DNA of 64,000 nucleotides from positions 21,306 through 85,305 of the forward strand of contig JAICXB010000009.1 of NCBI GenBank assembly GCA_025980765.1, given 5' to 3'. Below are positions 16,224-25,182 of this stretch, piece by piece. The stretch is from Terriglobales bacterium (lineage in GTDB: Bacteria > Acidobacteriota > Terriglobia > Terriglobales > Acidobacteriaceae). Numbering within the stretch: position 1 is the first letter of the stretch; each line of letters starts with the position of its first letter. The translations under genes were made by a program, and so were the position numbers. Below the pieces are notes generated by a model. That model was given only the letters and a program-made list of their open reading frames with translations, was not told the origin of the DNA and did not search any database.

Positions 16224-18659
16224 TTGGGCAATCTGGGGCAAGAGATTCGCCAGACCGTGCGACAGTTGCGGAAGTCTCCCGCATTCACTGTTACCGCCAT
16301 GCTGACGCTGGCCTTCGGCATAGGCGCCAACGTTGCCGTCTTCAGTGTGATGAACGCTGTGCTGCTCAATCCCAGCGGCATCCCAAACTCTCAGGGGCTG
16401 GTTGCGCTTCGCGCCAAATACATCATGGGCGGATTGAGCAACATTTCTATCTCCGCTCCTGACTTCCAGGATTCTGTCGACGGCGCTCAGATCTTCCAGT
16501 CGGCAGCGATTATGCAGCCGGGCAGCTTCAATTACAGCGCGCCCAACGCGCAACCGGTGCGGATCACCGGCGCGAGAGTCTCCTCCAGTTGGTTTGATGT
16601 ATTTCAAGTGAAGCCGCTGCTGGGGCGCAATTTCACTCCGGAAGAAGATCTGCCCAACGCCAATTTCTCCGCGATTCTCTCGTATCAATCGTGGCAGAAG
16701 CGTTTCGGAGGCGATCCGAACATTGTCGGCAAGACGGTGGAACTCAACCAGGTGCCGTTCCAAATCGTCGGCGTCATGGGCCCTGAGTTCGATTGGCCCA
16801 ATGCCGCCGAGCTGTGGACCCCGCTCGGCATGCAGCCGGAGCGTTTTCATGACCGCAACTTCCGCTTCAATGAAAATCTCTTCGGCGTCGCCCGCCTCCG
16901 TCCGGGAGTCACGCTGCAACAAGCCAATGCTTATGAGCAGTCGCGCGCTCAACTGGAAATCACTAATGAGGGCGCTAACAGCTTCGCGCAGCGCTCCGGC
17001 TGGGGCATGTTCTGCCTGCCGTTAATTGACTATGTCGCCGGAGACTTGCGTCAGCCCTTGCTGTTGTTGTTGGCGGCCGTGGCTTTGGTACTGCTGATCG
17101 CGTCGTTCAATATCGCCGGTCTGCAGCTTGCGCGCGGATCGGACCGCCAGCGTGAGCTTTCCATCAAGATCGCCCTGGGGGCGCCCCGGCGCAGATTAAT
17201 CGTGCAGGCGTTTGTGGAGAGCGTGTTGCTCGCTTGTGGCGGAGTGTTGTTTGGGATTCTCCTCGCAAAAACTGTGATTCCTCTTCTGCTGCTGCTGGCT
17301 CCGGAGAGTTTGGTGCGCAACATCAATGTGCAGTTGCAGATTCCGGTGCTGTTCTTCATCGCAGCCATTGCTGCGCTTTGCGCGGTGCTGTGCGGCGGCG
17401 CTCCAGCATGGCAGACCACGCGAATCAAGTGGATGCAAACCATCCGCGATAGCGGCCGCTCCGAAACCTCTGGAACCGCTCAACAGAACCTGCGCTCGGG
17501 TCTGGTGGTCTGTGAAATTGCTATGGCCATGCTGCTGCTCGTCAGCGCGGGATTGCTGTTGCAAAGTTTGAAGCACGTGGAGCGGGTGCAAACCGGATTC
17601 GATGCTCAGGGTCTGATGTCTGCCCAGATATCTTTGCCGCGCTCCGTCTATAAAACCGACGAGCAGCGCGCCGCCTTTTTCACCGCCGTGGAACAACAAC
17701 TCAAGACCATTCCGGGAATCACCGATGCTGCTCTGACCGACACTCTGCCGTTTACCGGCAATGGCGGCAGCTCCTCGTTTCAGATCCAGGGACGACCTCT
17801 GGCGCCCGGCGATCCTGGCCCGCATGGCAATGTTCGCCTCGCCTCTCCCGATTATTTCGCCACGCTGCGGATTCCGCTGCTGCGCGGCCGCACTTTCACT
17901 GCTGAAGACCGCGCCTCCACAGAAAAAGTTGCGATTATCGACGAGACCCTCGCGCGGCAGTACTGGCCGAACCAGGACCCGCTGGGGCAACACCTCGATC
18001 TTGGCGGCAAGGAGCCTTACACAATCGTCGGTCTGGTGAAACACGCGCGCATCTCATCGCTAGATGCCGATTCCAGCGAAGGCACGTACTACGTCGCAAT
18101 GGCTCAGGTTCCGGACAGCAGCGCCGGCCTGGTCGTGCGCACGAAGTTATCGGACCCGGTGCGGCTCGGCGGAGCCATCGAGAGAGCCGTTCATGCTGTC
18201 GATCCGGACCAGCCCGTGTATGACCTGCAAACGATGGTGCAGCGCGTTGATGCGTCGCTAGTAAGCCGCCGCTTTCTGGTGGTGTTGCTCTCCGCTTTCG
18301 CCGGCCTCTCGCTTTTCCTGGCGGTGCTGGGACTTTATGGCGTAGTCACTTATATGGTGAAGATGAGGGTAAGGGAAATCGGCATCCGGATGGCGCTGGG
18401 CGCGCAGCGCTGGGACGTACTGCGCATGGTTCTCAAAAACGGGATTCAACTCGCGGCGGTTGGAGTACTCATCGGCGTAGCGTCAACTTTCATTGCCGGA
18501 CGCGCGATCTCCAGCTTGCTGTACGAAGTGAAGCTCTATAACCCGGCGACGCTGCTGGAAACCTCGCTGCTGCTGGGTGCGGTGGTAGTCATCGCCAGTT
18601 TCCTGCCCGCCCGCCGCGCCTCCCGGCTCGATCCCATGGACACGCTGCGCGACAATTAG
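16224..18659 (+). CDS. ADOP-family duplicated FtsX/MacB-type permease (copy 1)
   Basis: An 811-residue protein with a TTG start placed four bases after a strong AGGAGG site. It begins directly with the MacB-like unit (LGQEIRQTVRQLRKSPAFTV, then a first TM helix), has a periplasmic MacB-PCD domain, three TM helices of an FtsX module near residues 270-400, a second TM-PCD unit near 430-690, and a last FtsX module ending RASRLDPMDTLRDN. This duplicated layout, without any ATPase gene next to it, defines the acidobacterial duplicated orphan permeases. Known MacB proteins couple ATP hydrolysis to mechanotransmission across the periplasm; here the ATPase partner, if any, is elsewhere. It lacks the cytosolic N-terminal prefix and the PadR gene seen with two other copies. 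Confidence 0.9.
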   Translation: MGNLGQEIRQTVRQLRKSPAFTVTAMLTLAFGIGANVAVFSVMNAVLLNPSGIPNSQGLVALRAKYIMGGLSNISISAPDFQDSVDGAQIFQSAAIMQPGSFNYSAPNAQPVRITGARVSSSWFDVFQVKPLLGRNFTPEEDLPNANFSAILSYQSWQKRFGGDPNIVGKTVELNQVPFQIVGVMGPEFDWPNAAELWTPLGMQPERFHDRNFRFNENLFGVARLRPGVTLQQANAYEQSRAQLEITNEGANSFAQRSGWGMFCLPLIDYVAGDLRQPLLLLLAAVALVLLIASFNIAGLQLARGSDRQRELSIKIALGAPRRRLIVQAFVESVLLACGGVLFGILLAKTVIPLLLLLAPESLVRNINVQLQIPVLFFIAAIAALCAVLCGGAPAWQTTRIKWMQTIRDSGRSETSGTAQQNLRSGLVVCEIAMAMLLLVSAGLLLQSLKHVERVQTGFDAQGLMSAQISLPRSVYKTDEQRAAFFTAVEQQLKTIPGITDAALTDTLPFTGNGGSSSFQIQGRPLAPGDPGPHGNVRLASPDYFATLRIPLLRGRTFTAEDRASTEKVAIIDETLARQYWPNQDPLGQHLDLGGKEPYTIVGLVKHARISSLDADSSEGTYYVAMAQVPDSSAGLVVRTKLSDPVRLGGAIERAVHAVDPDQPVYDLQTMVQRVDASLVSRRFLVVLLSAFAGLSLFLAVLGLYGVVTYMVKMRVREIGIRMALGAQRWDVLRMVLKNGIQLAAVGVLIGVASTFIAGRAISSLLYEVKLYNPATLLETSLLLGAVVVIASFLPARRASRLDPMDTLRDN

Positions 18660-18779
18660 TTTGCGGGTGGCAAACGGAACGACCTGTCGTAGCGGGTGGC
18701 GCAATGGCGCGTGGGTCTTCCGGCTTCCGAGGATCGGGTAGCAACAATCGTGACTGCGATTCTTGCCGTTTCCGTCTGG

Positions 18780-18992
18780 TTACGCAGAGGCAGTGCCCGT
18801 CAATTGCACTGATACGGCATCGTCTGGGTGTTCCATAAAACGCTTAAAGAAGTCGACGATTGTGATGCCGACCACCTCGTTCGTGTCGGGCTTGACTCGC
18901 ACTATCACGCCGTTCGCTTGTTCAACGCTGAGGGCCGGTTGGGGATCGCCGAATGAACAGTAAAGGACGTCTGCCTCTCGGTCATACTTCAT
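18780..18992 (-). CDS. DUF2283-family small protein, possible antitoxin
   Basis: A 70-residue protein from the ATG at 18992, two bases after the stop of the upstream gene; an in-frame ATG at 19019 would overlap that gene. MKYDREADVLYCSFGDPQPA at the start and NGVIVRVKPDTNEVVGITIV in the middle are the DUF2283 signature (short beta-rich proteins). DUF2283 genes commonly sit next to a RelE/barnase-like gene, as here. The compact two-gene unit suggests a toxin-antitoxin pair in which this is the antitoxin. That role is inferred from context only. Confidence 0.72.
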   Translation of the reverse strand: MKYDREADVLYCSFGDPQPALSVEQANGVIVRVKPDTNEVVGITIVDFFKRFMEHPDDAVSVQLTGTASA

Positions 18993-18994
18993 TT

Positions 18995-19339
18995 TTAGGT
19001 CGGCTGCGGCCGGAACCATACTACTTCTCCGTCTCTGCGTGGTTTGCGTACCAAGTGGGCCGTCATTACGCGACCAACTTTGTTCGCCTCCAAGCGTTCT
19101 ACGACAGCACTCATTAAGATGTTTTCGCGTCCTAAGACAGTGCGTTCACTACTCCGATAATAATAATGAATTGCCCGCCGCTGAGGGTCGCGCTTGACGA
19201 GATTAGGATCTCGAATTGTCTCTTCCAGAAGATCTAAAAGTCCCGCAATCTCAGGATGGCCTTCGAGGATATGGTCCCATCGCTCATCATCCAGCGTCAC
19301 GTCGTATCCCTGAGTATCCGTGACGCGAAATATGGCCAT
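18995..19339 (-). CDS. Putative RelE/barnase-type nuclease fold protein (possible toxin)
   Basis: A 114-residue protein. The motifs WDHILEGHPEIAGLL near residue 21, EETIRDPNLVKRD near 39, HYYYRSS near 58 and the C-terminal VGRVMTAHLVRKP-GEVVWF resemble a family of small single-domain proteins (W.HI..HPE, TI.DP, YY, V.TA) related to BECR-fold ribonucleases such as barnase, colicin E5 and RelE. The HPE His and the downstream Arg/Lys would be candidate active-site residues. It precedes the DUF2283 gene by two bases in the same operon. Toxin activity is an inference; a housekeeping RNA-processing role is also possible. Confidence 0.6.
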   Translation of the reverse strand: MAIFRVTDTQGYDVTLDDERWDHILEGHPEIAGLLDLLEETIRDPNLVKRDPQRRAIHYYYRSSERTVLGRENILMSAVVERLEANKVGRVMTAHLVRKPRRDGEVVWFRPQPT

Positions 19340-19455
19340 TAATTTGCGCGAACTGACACTTCCATTAACTCACGTCTGTCCGCCCGGAGAAAGTAAATAG
19401 TACAGAACGGTGGAGAGCCAATCGAGCAGTCCGCAGCAGGCAGTAGCAGCAAATC

Positions 19456-19475
19456 GGCCCCGCCTGCGCGGGGCC
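19456..19475 (-). terminator. Hairpin downstream of isocitrate lyase
   Basis: A perfect 8-bp GC stem (GGCCCCGC / GCGGGGCC) with a 4-base loop lies about 30 bases past the aceA stop. It lacks a clean T-run on the minus strand (ATTTGC follows), so termination may be only partial. Confidence 0.5.
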
Positions 19476-19505
19476 GTTGGTTGGCGTTCAGTTTGGGTTG
19501 TGGCG

Positions 19506-20930
19506 TTAGTCTCCCGATGGCATTAACGTGAGCTCTTCCGACTCCGCGAGCATGGGCACGTATTCGGGGACATGGCCATTGCTTGACGGCCGTGCATGGC
19601 CGTTGTTCTTAGCTGGCGCGTGGCCATTGTGTGCTGTCTTCGAGTGGCCATTGCCGGCGTGCTTCTCGAACTGCGCGGCTTCGGTGGAACCTGCCAGAGC
19701 GCAGGTTGAAGTCTGGCCGGCGGAGATCACGGTGGCAACGGAATCAAAGTATCCGGTCCCGACAAAGCGCTGGTGTTTCACCGCTCCGTATCCGTGATGC
19801 TCCGCCAAATCGAATTCTTTCTGCTGCAGTGTGGAATAAGCCGCCATTCCCGTTTTGGCATATTCTTTGGCCAGCTCGAACATCGACAGGTTCAGCGCGT
19901 GGAAGCCCGCCAGCGTGACGAACTGGAAGCGATAGCCCATCCTGCCCAACTCGCGCTGGAACTGCGCGATATCATGATCAGACAACTTGGCCTTCCAGTT
20001 GAATGAAGGCGAGCAGTTGTATGCCAGAAGTTTCCCTGGGAACTGCGCATGGATGGCCTGGGCGAAGTGGCGCGCTTCTTCCATGTTCGGCTCGGAGGTT
20101 TCACACCAGATCATGTCGGCATATGGCGCGTACGCCAGCCCGCGAGCGATAGCGCACTCAAGGCCGCCATGGATGCGGTAGAAACCCTCGACGGTGCGTT
20201 CGCCGGTCACGAACTGGCGATCGCGTTCGTCGCAGTCACTGGTCAGGAGCTGCGCGGAGTGAGCATCTGTGCGCGCCACAATCAGCGTGGGCACGCCCAT
20301 CACATCCGCCGCGAGGCGGGCGGCCACGAGTTTTTGCACCGCTTCCTGCGTGGGCACCAGGACTTTTCCGCCCAGGTGGCCGCATTTCTTGGCTGACGAA
20401 AGTTGATCTTCGAAATGGACGGCGGCGGCACCGGCTTCAATCATCGCCTTCATCAACTCAAACGCATTCAGACATCCGCCAAATCCGGCTTCGGCATCCG
20501 CAACGATAGGCAGCATCCAATCCACGCCGTTTCGGCCTTCGCTGTGCGAGATCTGATCGGCGCGCAACAGAGCGTTGTTGATTGCACGTACCACATTGGG
20601 AACGCTGTTCACAGGATAGAGGCTCTGGTCGGGATACATCTGTCCGCTCAGGTTGGCATCGGCCGCGACCTGCCAGCCACTCAAGTAGATCGCCTTGAGC
20701 CCGGCGCTGGCCATCTCGACCGCCTGATTTCCGGTCAGTGCGCCCAGGGCGGGAACATGCGATTCTTCGTGCAGCAGCTTCCAAAGCTTCTCCGCACCGG
20801 CCCGCGCCAGTGAGTGTTCAACGCGAACCGTGCCGCGAAGACGTTCGACATCTTCGGCGGTGTACGGACGCGTAATTCCGTCCCATCGTGAAGAATTCCA
20901 GTCGGTCCCGTTGCTGTGGTTCGTGCGCAT
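19506..20930 (-). CDS. aceA: Isocitrate lyase with NGH-repeat tail
   Basis: A 474-residue enzyme from the ATG at 20930 (GGAG upstream). It cleaves isocitrate to glyoxylate and succinate, the first step of the glyoxylate shunt, used for growth on acetate and fatty acids. The catalytic signature KKCGHLGGK is at 181-189 (catalytic Cys 183), with VHFEDQ just before it, [12 protein letters not shown] at 141-152 for Mg and substrate binding, and YNCSPSFNW further on. The catalytic core ends near residue 420. A 54-residue tail follows that contains four NGH tripeptides spaced 8-10 residues apart, ending in an acidic segment. This tail is not part of standard bacterial isocitrate lyases and looks disordered; the His could bind metals. 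Malate synthase is not in the window. A TPR-HTH gene is divergent from it. Confidence 0.95.
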   Translation of the reverse strand: MRTNHSNGTDWNSSRWDGITRPYTAEDVERLRGTVRVEHSLARAGAEKLWKLLHEESHVPALGALTGNQAVEMASAGLKAIYLSGWQVAADANLSGQMYPDQSLYPVNSVPNVVRAINNALLRADQISHSEGRNGVDWMLPIVADAEAGFGGCLNAFELMKAMIEAGAAAVHFEDQLSSAKKCGHLGGKVLVPTQEAVQKLVAARLAADVMGVPTLIVARTDAHSAQLLTSDCDERDRQFVTGERTVEGFYRIHGGLECAIARGLAYAPYADMIWCETSEPNMEEARHFAQAIHAQFPGKLLAYNCSPSFNWKAKLSDHDIAQFQRELGRMGYRFQFVTLAGFHALNLSMFELAKEYAKTGMAAYSTLQQKEFDLAEHHGYGAVKHQRFVGTGYFDSVATVISAGQTSTCALAGSTEAAQFEKHAGNGHSKTAHNGHAPAKNNGHARPSSNGHVPEYVPMLAESEELTLMPSGD

Positions 20931-21163
20931 ATTGCGTTCTCCAGAATTGGCATTCAACAACCACTGCATTAGAAGCCAAAACGCTGGTTCGCGACAATGC
21001 TGGTAGTCCGATTCGGACGGCCGGACGGATCATCCTATGCAGTAACTACTTACGATTTAAGCCATTGATTAATAAAGTCTTATTATTTGATTCCGCAGAA
21101 TTTGAGCCCCAGATCCAATCCGCCCTAGACCGAGTCGGATGATTGGAGATACAATCCCGACCG

Positions 21164-22789
21164 ATGTCCGACCCGGAAACCGATATCGGCCAGCGCCTAA
21201 ATGCCACGCTGGATGCCCGCCAGATCGGCGAAGGCTTCAGCCTGCTCGAAAAGGCGCACCAATCCTTGGAGAAGCTGGATCCGAAGGCCAAGTGGGCGGC
21301 AGCCCTGGTGCTCTGCGTGTCGGAATGGGTGGACGCCGGGTACAGCGATCATCGCTTCATTGAAGCCCTTTTGGAGCGGTTTCCCAACGATCTGCGCCGT
21401 GCCATGCCGATCTCCGAGTACCTGCTGTTGCGCATGGCCGAGGCTTTTTCCTGTATCGCCCAGGAGGAGGCCGACGATGCCATCGGCCTGCTCGAGTTTG
21501 TATTGAGGGCCGAACGCGAATTGGGCGATCCGCGTCTGATGGTGCTTGCGCATTTCTGGAAGGGACGCGCCCACCGCAAAAAGGGCGAGTACGATGCCGC
21601 CTTGCGCGACATCGTCGAAGCTCGCCGGCTCTCTAACCGGCTGAACACGTCGAAGCTGACCGCGCTGATCCAGATTCAGGAAGGCTGGATCCAATTCCAA
21701 TTAGGGAAGCCCAAAGAAGGACTCAAAGTGCTCGATCACGCCGAGGCCACCCTCAAGGGCACCGATGACTGGCTGGCGCTGGGAAATATTGAGTCTGCCC
21801 GCGGCCGAATTGTGCGCCGCTCCGGCGAGTACGCGCAGGCGCTGCAGCATTTCGATCGTGCAGTCGCGATTTATTCGCACCGTTATCCTAATCATCGCAA
21901 TCTGGCGCGCGCGCTGGTGAATGCCGCCTATGTGAAGCGGCTGATCGCTTTGCAATTGCGCAAGCGCATCGATTCGCGCGCAGCCACGGCTTCTCGCAAA
22001 CCAAAAGAGGAAGGCGATTCCGGCGGAGGTTATCAGGCGCGCTACAACCAACTGTGCCGCGAAGCTCTTGAGCAGCTTCATCACGCGGGAGAGATTTATG
22101 CCCATCATCAGCATCATGGGGGTACCGGCACTGTGCTGGTCAACGCCGGCCAGCTCCATCTCGATCGCGGAGACCTCGATCGTGCGACGCAGGAAGCTTT
22201 GAAAGCCTACGAGCTCGCGCAGCAGAAACACGATCACATCCTGATGGCCCGTGCTCGCGTGCTCGAAGCCGCGGCGGAGAATGCGCGCGTCGAAGAGCAG
22301 GCGGGAGAAGAGGCCGACATGGCGCATCATGCCAACCTGGCGCGACAGTATTCCGAAGAAGCCATCGCCTTGGCCCAGCACACGGAAAATCGCCGCCTGA
22401 CAGCAGGCGCATATCTGGCGCGGGGCAGCACCGCCGCCAATGATTTCTTTCAGGATTGGGATGAGGCCAAGAAGTACGTCGATCTTGCCAGTTCGCTGCT
22501 CAGCGCCGACGATCGCGACCATCTCTGGGAAGAGATGTCCATGCTCAAATCGCGGCTGCTGCGCGTTTCAAAAGTGGATGACACCCTTCGCGCCTGGTCA
22601 GAAGGCATGCTCGGCAACAAGACCTTCCAGCAGGTGACAGAAGAGTTCGCCGAGATTGTGATTCCCAAAGTCTGGATGAGGGAAGGGAAGAAGGTATCGC
22701 GCGTGGCCCAGCGCCTGTCGGTCTCGCCCAAGAAAGTGCGCCGCATCCTGCGCAACGCCGGCCTGCTGGAAAACGGCCAGGGTGGCTGA
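21164..22789 (+). CDS. TPR protein with C-terminal Fis-like helix-turn-helix
   Basis: A 541-residue soluble protein from the ATG at 21164; a TTG seven codons upstream is less likely. Most of the chain is helical repeats typical of TPR arrays (for example MVLAHFWKGRAHRKKGEYDA, ALQHFDRAVAIYSHRYPN, and EEAIALAQHTENRRLTAGAY). The last 50 residues (EEFAEIVIPKVWMREGKKVS, RVAQRLSVSPKKVRRILRNA) form a helix-turn-helix like the Fis-type domain at the end of NtrC-class regulators. There is no phosphoacceptor or sigma-54 AAA domain. It is divergent from aceA with about 230 bases between starts, so control of aceA is a reasonable guess. Confidence 0.75.
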   Translation: MSDPETDIGQRLNATLDARQIGEGFSLLEKAHQSLEKLDPKAKWAAALVLCVSEWVDAGYSDHRFIEALLERFPNDLRRAMPISEYLLLRMAEAFSCIAQEEADDAIGLLEFVLRAERELGDPRLMVLAHFWKGRAHRKKGEYDAALRDIVEARRLSNRLNTSKLTALIQIQEGWIQFQLGKPKEGLKVLDHAEATLKGTDDWLALGNIESARGRIVRRSGEYAQALQHFDRAVAIYSHRYPNHRNLARALVNAAYVKRLIALQLRKRIDSRAATASRKPKEEGDSGGGYQARYNQLCREALEQLHHAGEIYAHHQHHGGTGTVLVNAGQLHLDRGDLDRATQEALKAYELAQQKHDHILMARARVLEAAAENARVEEQAGEEADMAHHANLARQYSEEAIALAQHTENRRLTAGAYLARGSTAANDFFQDWDEAKKYVDLASSLLSADDRDHLWEEMSMLKSRLLRVSKVDDTLRAWSEGMLGNKTFQQVTEEFAEIVIPKVWMREGKKVSRVAQRLSVSPKKVRRILRNAGLLENGQGG

Positions 22790-22838
22790 ACGCATTTCTC
22801 ACGACAGATCTGGTCCCGCTCTTATCACGGGAAAACCA

Positions 22839-22990
22839 GACGCGGATCACGCGGATGTGACGCGGATTCCAAGCAAAATGGTGAGAGCTGTATGGTGTGG
22901 TGACAACAATCAATTCCTTCCTGATTACTCCACCACCAATCACCCAATCCGATCCGCGTGATCCGCGTCTCATCCGCGAAATCCGCGTCG
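22839..22990. repeat. Facing acgcggat repeats
   Basis: The 220-base spacer between convergent genes contains three GACGCGGAT-like units on the left (22839-22868) and the complement, ATCCGCGT-like units, four times on the right (22951-22989). The two ends could pair as an imperfect long hairpin. No gene is seen. Confidence 0.7.
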
Positions 22991-23009
22991 GGTTTGTGAG
23001 AAAAGCAGG

Positions 23010-24839
23010 TTAGCTTTCCTCCAGGTGTGGAGGTCCGGCAAGTCTGAGCCAGTCTCGGTGATAGATATATGAAATTCCCATCAACACAACTCCCAACGCG
23101 ATGAAGCTGACGATTCGATAGCCCTGTTGCAGCCCCGAGGTGTCAAAGAGGAAGACCTTGGCGACGGTGAACGCGATCAGAACCAGGGCCTGCCAGCGTG
23201 CGAATGCAGATCGTCGCCAAAAGCCGAACATCATCAGGCCCGCTCCATAGGCCAGCCATACGACCGAATAGCTAAGGTGACGCGCAAATTCGATCTGCTG
23301 GAGTGCCTCTGCCCGGCTGTGAGTGGAATGCCGCCACGCAGAAAGCTGCACAGCGAAATAGCTGGACACTTCCAGGGACAGCGCGATGACCGCAAGCAGA
23401 TTCAGTAAAATGCCGGCCACTCCCTTCCATGAGTTCTGACGGGTCAAGGGCAGACGCTCGCAAAGGAGAATGATGCCGGCGAGAATCGCAATTGCAAACA
23501 GATATTCGCCAAAGCGCGCGTTGAAAATCAGGGTACGAACATGAAAGTCATCGATGACCAGCAGGCGCACGATCCCCAAGCCGAGGATGGCAGCAGCGAA
23601 ATACAATGCGAAGACAATTCGCTTCCACCTCGCTATGTAAAGCAGGACCGCAGATTCGATCAACCAGCCGAGAGTGATCCAACTCGAACTAAGCTCCAGT
23701 GGAATGGCCAACGTAAAAAACGCAATTGCAATGGCAGCGTGCAACAGCTTCATTGATCTTGCTATTTGCGCGTCGCGCCGCCTGATTCGCTCAAATTGCG
23801 CACTGAGAGCGAGCGCGAACGCCCCCAGTCCGAGAGCAAACCACCCCAGAGGCGCATCGTCGTACATCGCGCGCAAAGCCAGAAACACTGCGGTCGCGTT
23901 AAGGGGTTGCAGGGAGAAGAAAATCGACGAGCGCGCCTGTGACGGCTCGTTGTTGCGCGAATTAAGCAGCGCAAACGCGGCAAACACCGCGGCAAAGGCC
24001 AGCAAAAATGCAGTGGTCAGCGCTCGCTGATCTTTGCTGTAATACTCACTGAACCAGGCAACGTAAATCGCAGCAGTACCGAAAAATCCACTCAGTTGCA
24101 GACGAGGCCAGCGCTTGAACACAACAATCGCCAGAATGGAGATATCTAAAATACAGACATAGGAGAAGAGAATCGCCTCGCGATTTTGACCGGTCGATAA
24201 CAGGAGGGGCGTGCTGAACCCGCCGATCAAGGCGAAGAACGCCAGAACTTCGGAGTCCTGCATCAACGACAACCAGACCGTCACGCCGGAAATCAGGACC
24301 ATGGCGGCGAACGCGAGACCAACTGGAATCAGGTGATAGCTCTGGAACGCGCCCCACACTGACAGATACAACGTGCCAATGCCAAGAGCTTTCAACGTGT
24401 AGGAGAAGGGAACGTGTCCGCGGGCGCGGAGGCGCTCGCTCCAAAGGATCAGGCCAATTCCTGCCAGCAGTCCCGCCGCGATCTTGGCTTTCGGACCGAT
24501 CCAGCCAGCGTCGAAGGCATAGCTGATGAAATAAGAAGCGCCGGTGAGGATGGCGATAATGCCAATTCGGTTCAGCCAAAATTTGCCGATTTGACCTTCA
24601 AGTTGGCCACGACTGAGCCGGGGCGATTCAGCGCGATTCAGCAGTTGCAGCCTCCTTGGCGGCTGGCTAGGAATCTCCGTCTCCGATGCCCCGGCTGGCG
24701 CAAATCGCTGCTCGCTCGCCTGTGGCTGGCTATGTAAGCCTTGGTCTTGCTCCAGCCGAGAGAGGCGCTCTCGCAGGGCAGTCAGCTCTGCCCGAACTTT
24801 GGTGAGCTCATCTCTAAGCTCATCTTGAGGATCGGCCAT
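23010..24839 (-). CDS. DUF2339 multi-pass membrane protein
   Basis: A 609-residue protein. Residues 1-35 form a coiled coil (DELTKVRAELTALRERLSRLE), then a Gln/Pro-rich linker to about 75, followed by GQIGKFWLNRIGIIAILTGA, which is the start of the DUF2339 membrane region. About 15-18 hydrophobic helices follow up to the C-terminus (WRRSAFARWQALVLIAFTVA and a final helix). DUF2339 proteins are large inner-membrane proteins of unknown function in many Gram-negatives. The length is somewhat short for the family. It is convergent with the TPR-HTH gene and divergent from the ThiE-like gene. Confidence 0.82.
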   Translation of the reverse strand: MADPQDELRDELTKVRAELTALRERLSRLEQDQGLHSQPQASEQRFAPAGASETEIPSQPPRRLQLLNRAESPRLSRGQLEGQIGKFWLNRIGIIAILTGASYFISYAFDAGWIGPKAKIAAGLLAGIGLILWSERLRARGHVPFSYTLKALGIGTLYLSVWGAFQSYHLIPVGLAFAAMVLISGVTVWLSLMQDSEVLAFFALIGGFSTPLLLSTGQNREAILFSYVCILDISILAIVVFKRWPRLQLSGFFGTAAIYVAWFSEYYSKDQRALTTAFLLAFAAVFAAFALLNSRNNEPSQARSSIFFSLQPLNATAVFLALRAMYDDAPLGWFALGLGAFALALSAQFERIRRRDAQIARSMKLLHAAIAIAFFTLAIPLELSSSWITLGWLIESAVLLYIARWKRIVFALYFAAAILGLGIVRLLVIDDFHVRTLIFNARFGEYLFAIAILAGIILLCERLPLTRQNSWKGVAGILLNLLAVIALSLEVSSYFAVQLSAWRHSTHSRAEALQQIEFARHLSYSVVWLAYGAGLMMFGFWRRSAFARWQALVLIAFTVAKVFLFDTSGLQQGYRIVSFIALGVVLMGISYIYHRDWLRLAGPPHLEES

Positions 24840-24939
24840 AGCAGTAGGCTATCTCACCTCTCAACCGATGACCGGCCGGATTGCGAAACCGGACATTTTC
24901 ATGCGCCTCACCCCCGGGGGGCACTCCAGGTGGAAAAAA

Positions 24940-25136
24940 TTCCCTGCTAAATCCCTGCTCTTTGGCACTTTCTTCAAAAACTGTCACTTTCGTGAGTGTT
25001 TGCGGGGCTCCTGCGACTTTTCCACACATTCCCTGCTAATTCCCTGTTCTTTTGCAAGATTTGCGATTTTTGGGCAGAATTTGACGATTCCACAGGCCGC
25101 AGAAAAAAATTCCCTGCAAATTTCCCTGTTATTCTT
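24940..25136 (+). repeat. Dispersed element with three paired TTCCCTG units (copy A)
   Basis: Three units, each made of two TTCCCTG/ATCCCTG half-sites about 4-5 bases apart, lie at 24940-24960, 25028-25051 and 25109-25136, about 85 bases apart. Between units 2 and 3 is GATTTTTGGGCAGAAT, also found in copy B at 40505-40720 in the opposite orientation. An open frame crosses it only because it lacks stops; the translation is not protein-like. It directly precedes the ThiE-like gene. Confidence 0.8.
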
Positions 25137-25182
25137 GCGAATCGCATCTTCCTACACTTTTTTGGCCGCCCAGCTTTGCCTC

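Noticed and set aside
16093..16305. Short plus-strand frame upstream of ADOP copy 1
   Set aside because: It overlaps the ADOP start in another frame and has no family features.
17196..18044. Minus-strand frames within ADOP copy 1 (also 16122-16952)
   Set aside because: Shadows of the permease gene; translation is Gln/Arg/His-rich and not protein-like.
21701..22522. Minus-strand frame of 273 codons
   Set aside because: Antisense to the TPR-HTH gene, no start site or motif.
24940..25136. Repeated units taken as a CRISPR array
   Set aside because: Units are paired, only three in number, spaced about 84 bases with partly conserved spacers, and no cas gene is present.
24868..25182. N-terminal extension of the ThiE-like frame
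   Set aside because: The translation of the repeat DNA is Phe/Cys-rich and unlike any ThiE N-terminus.
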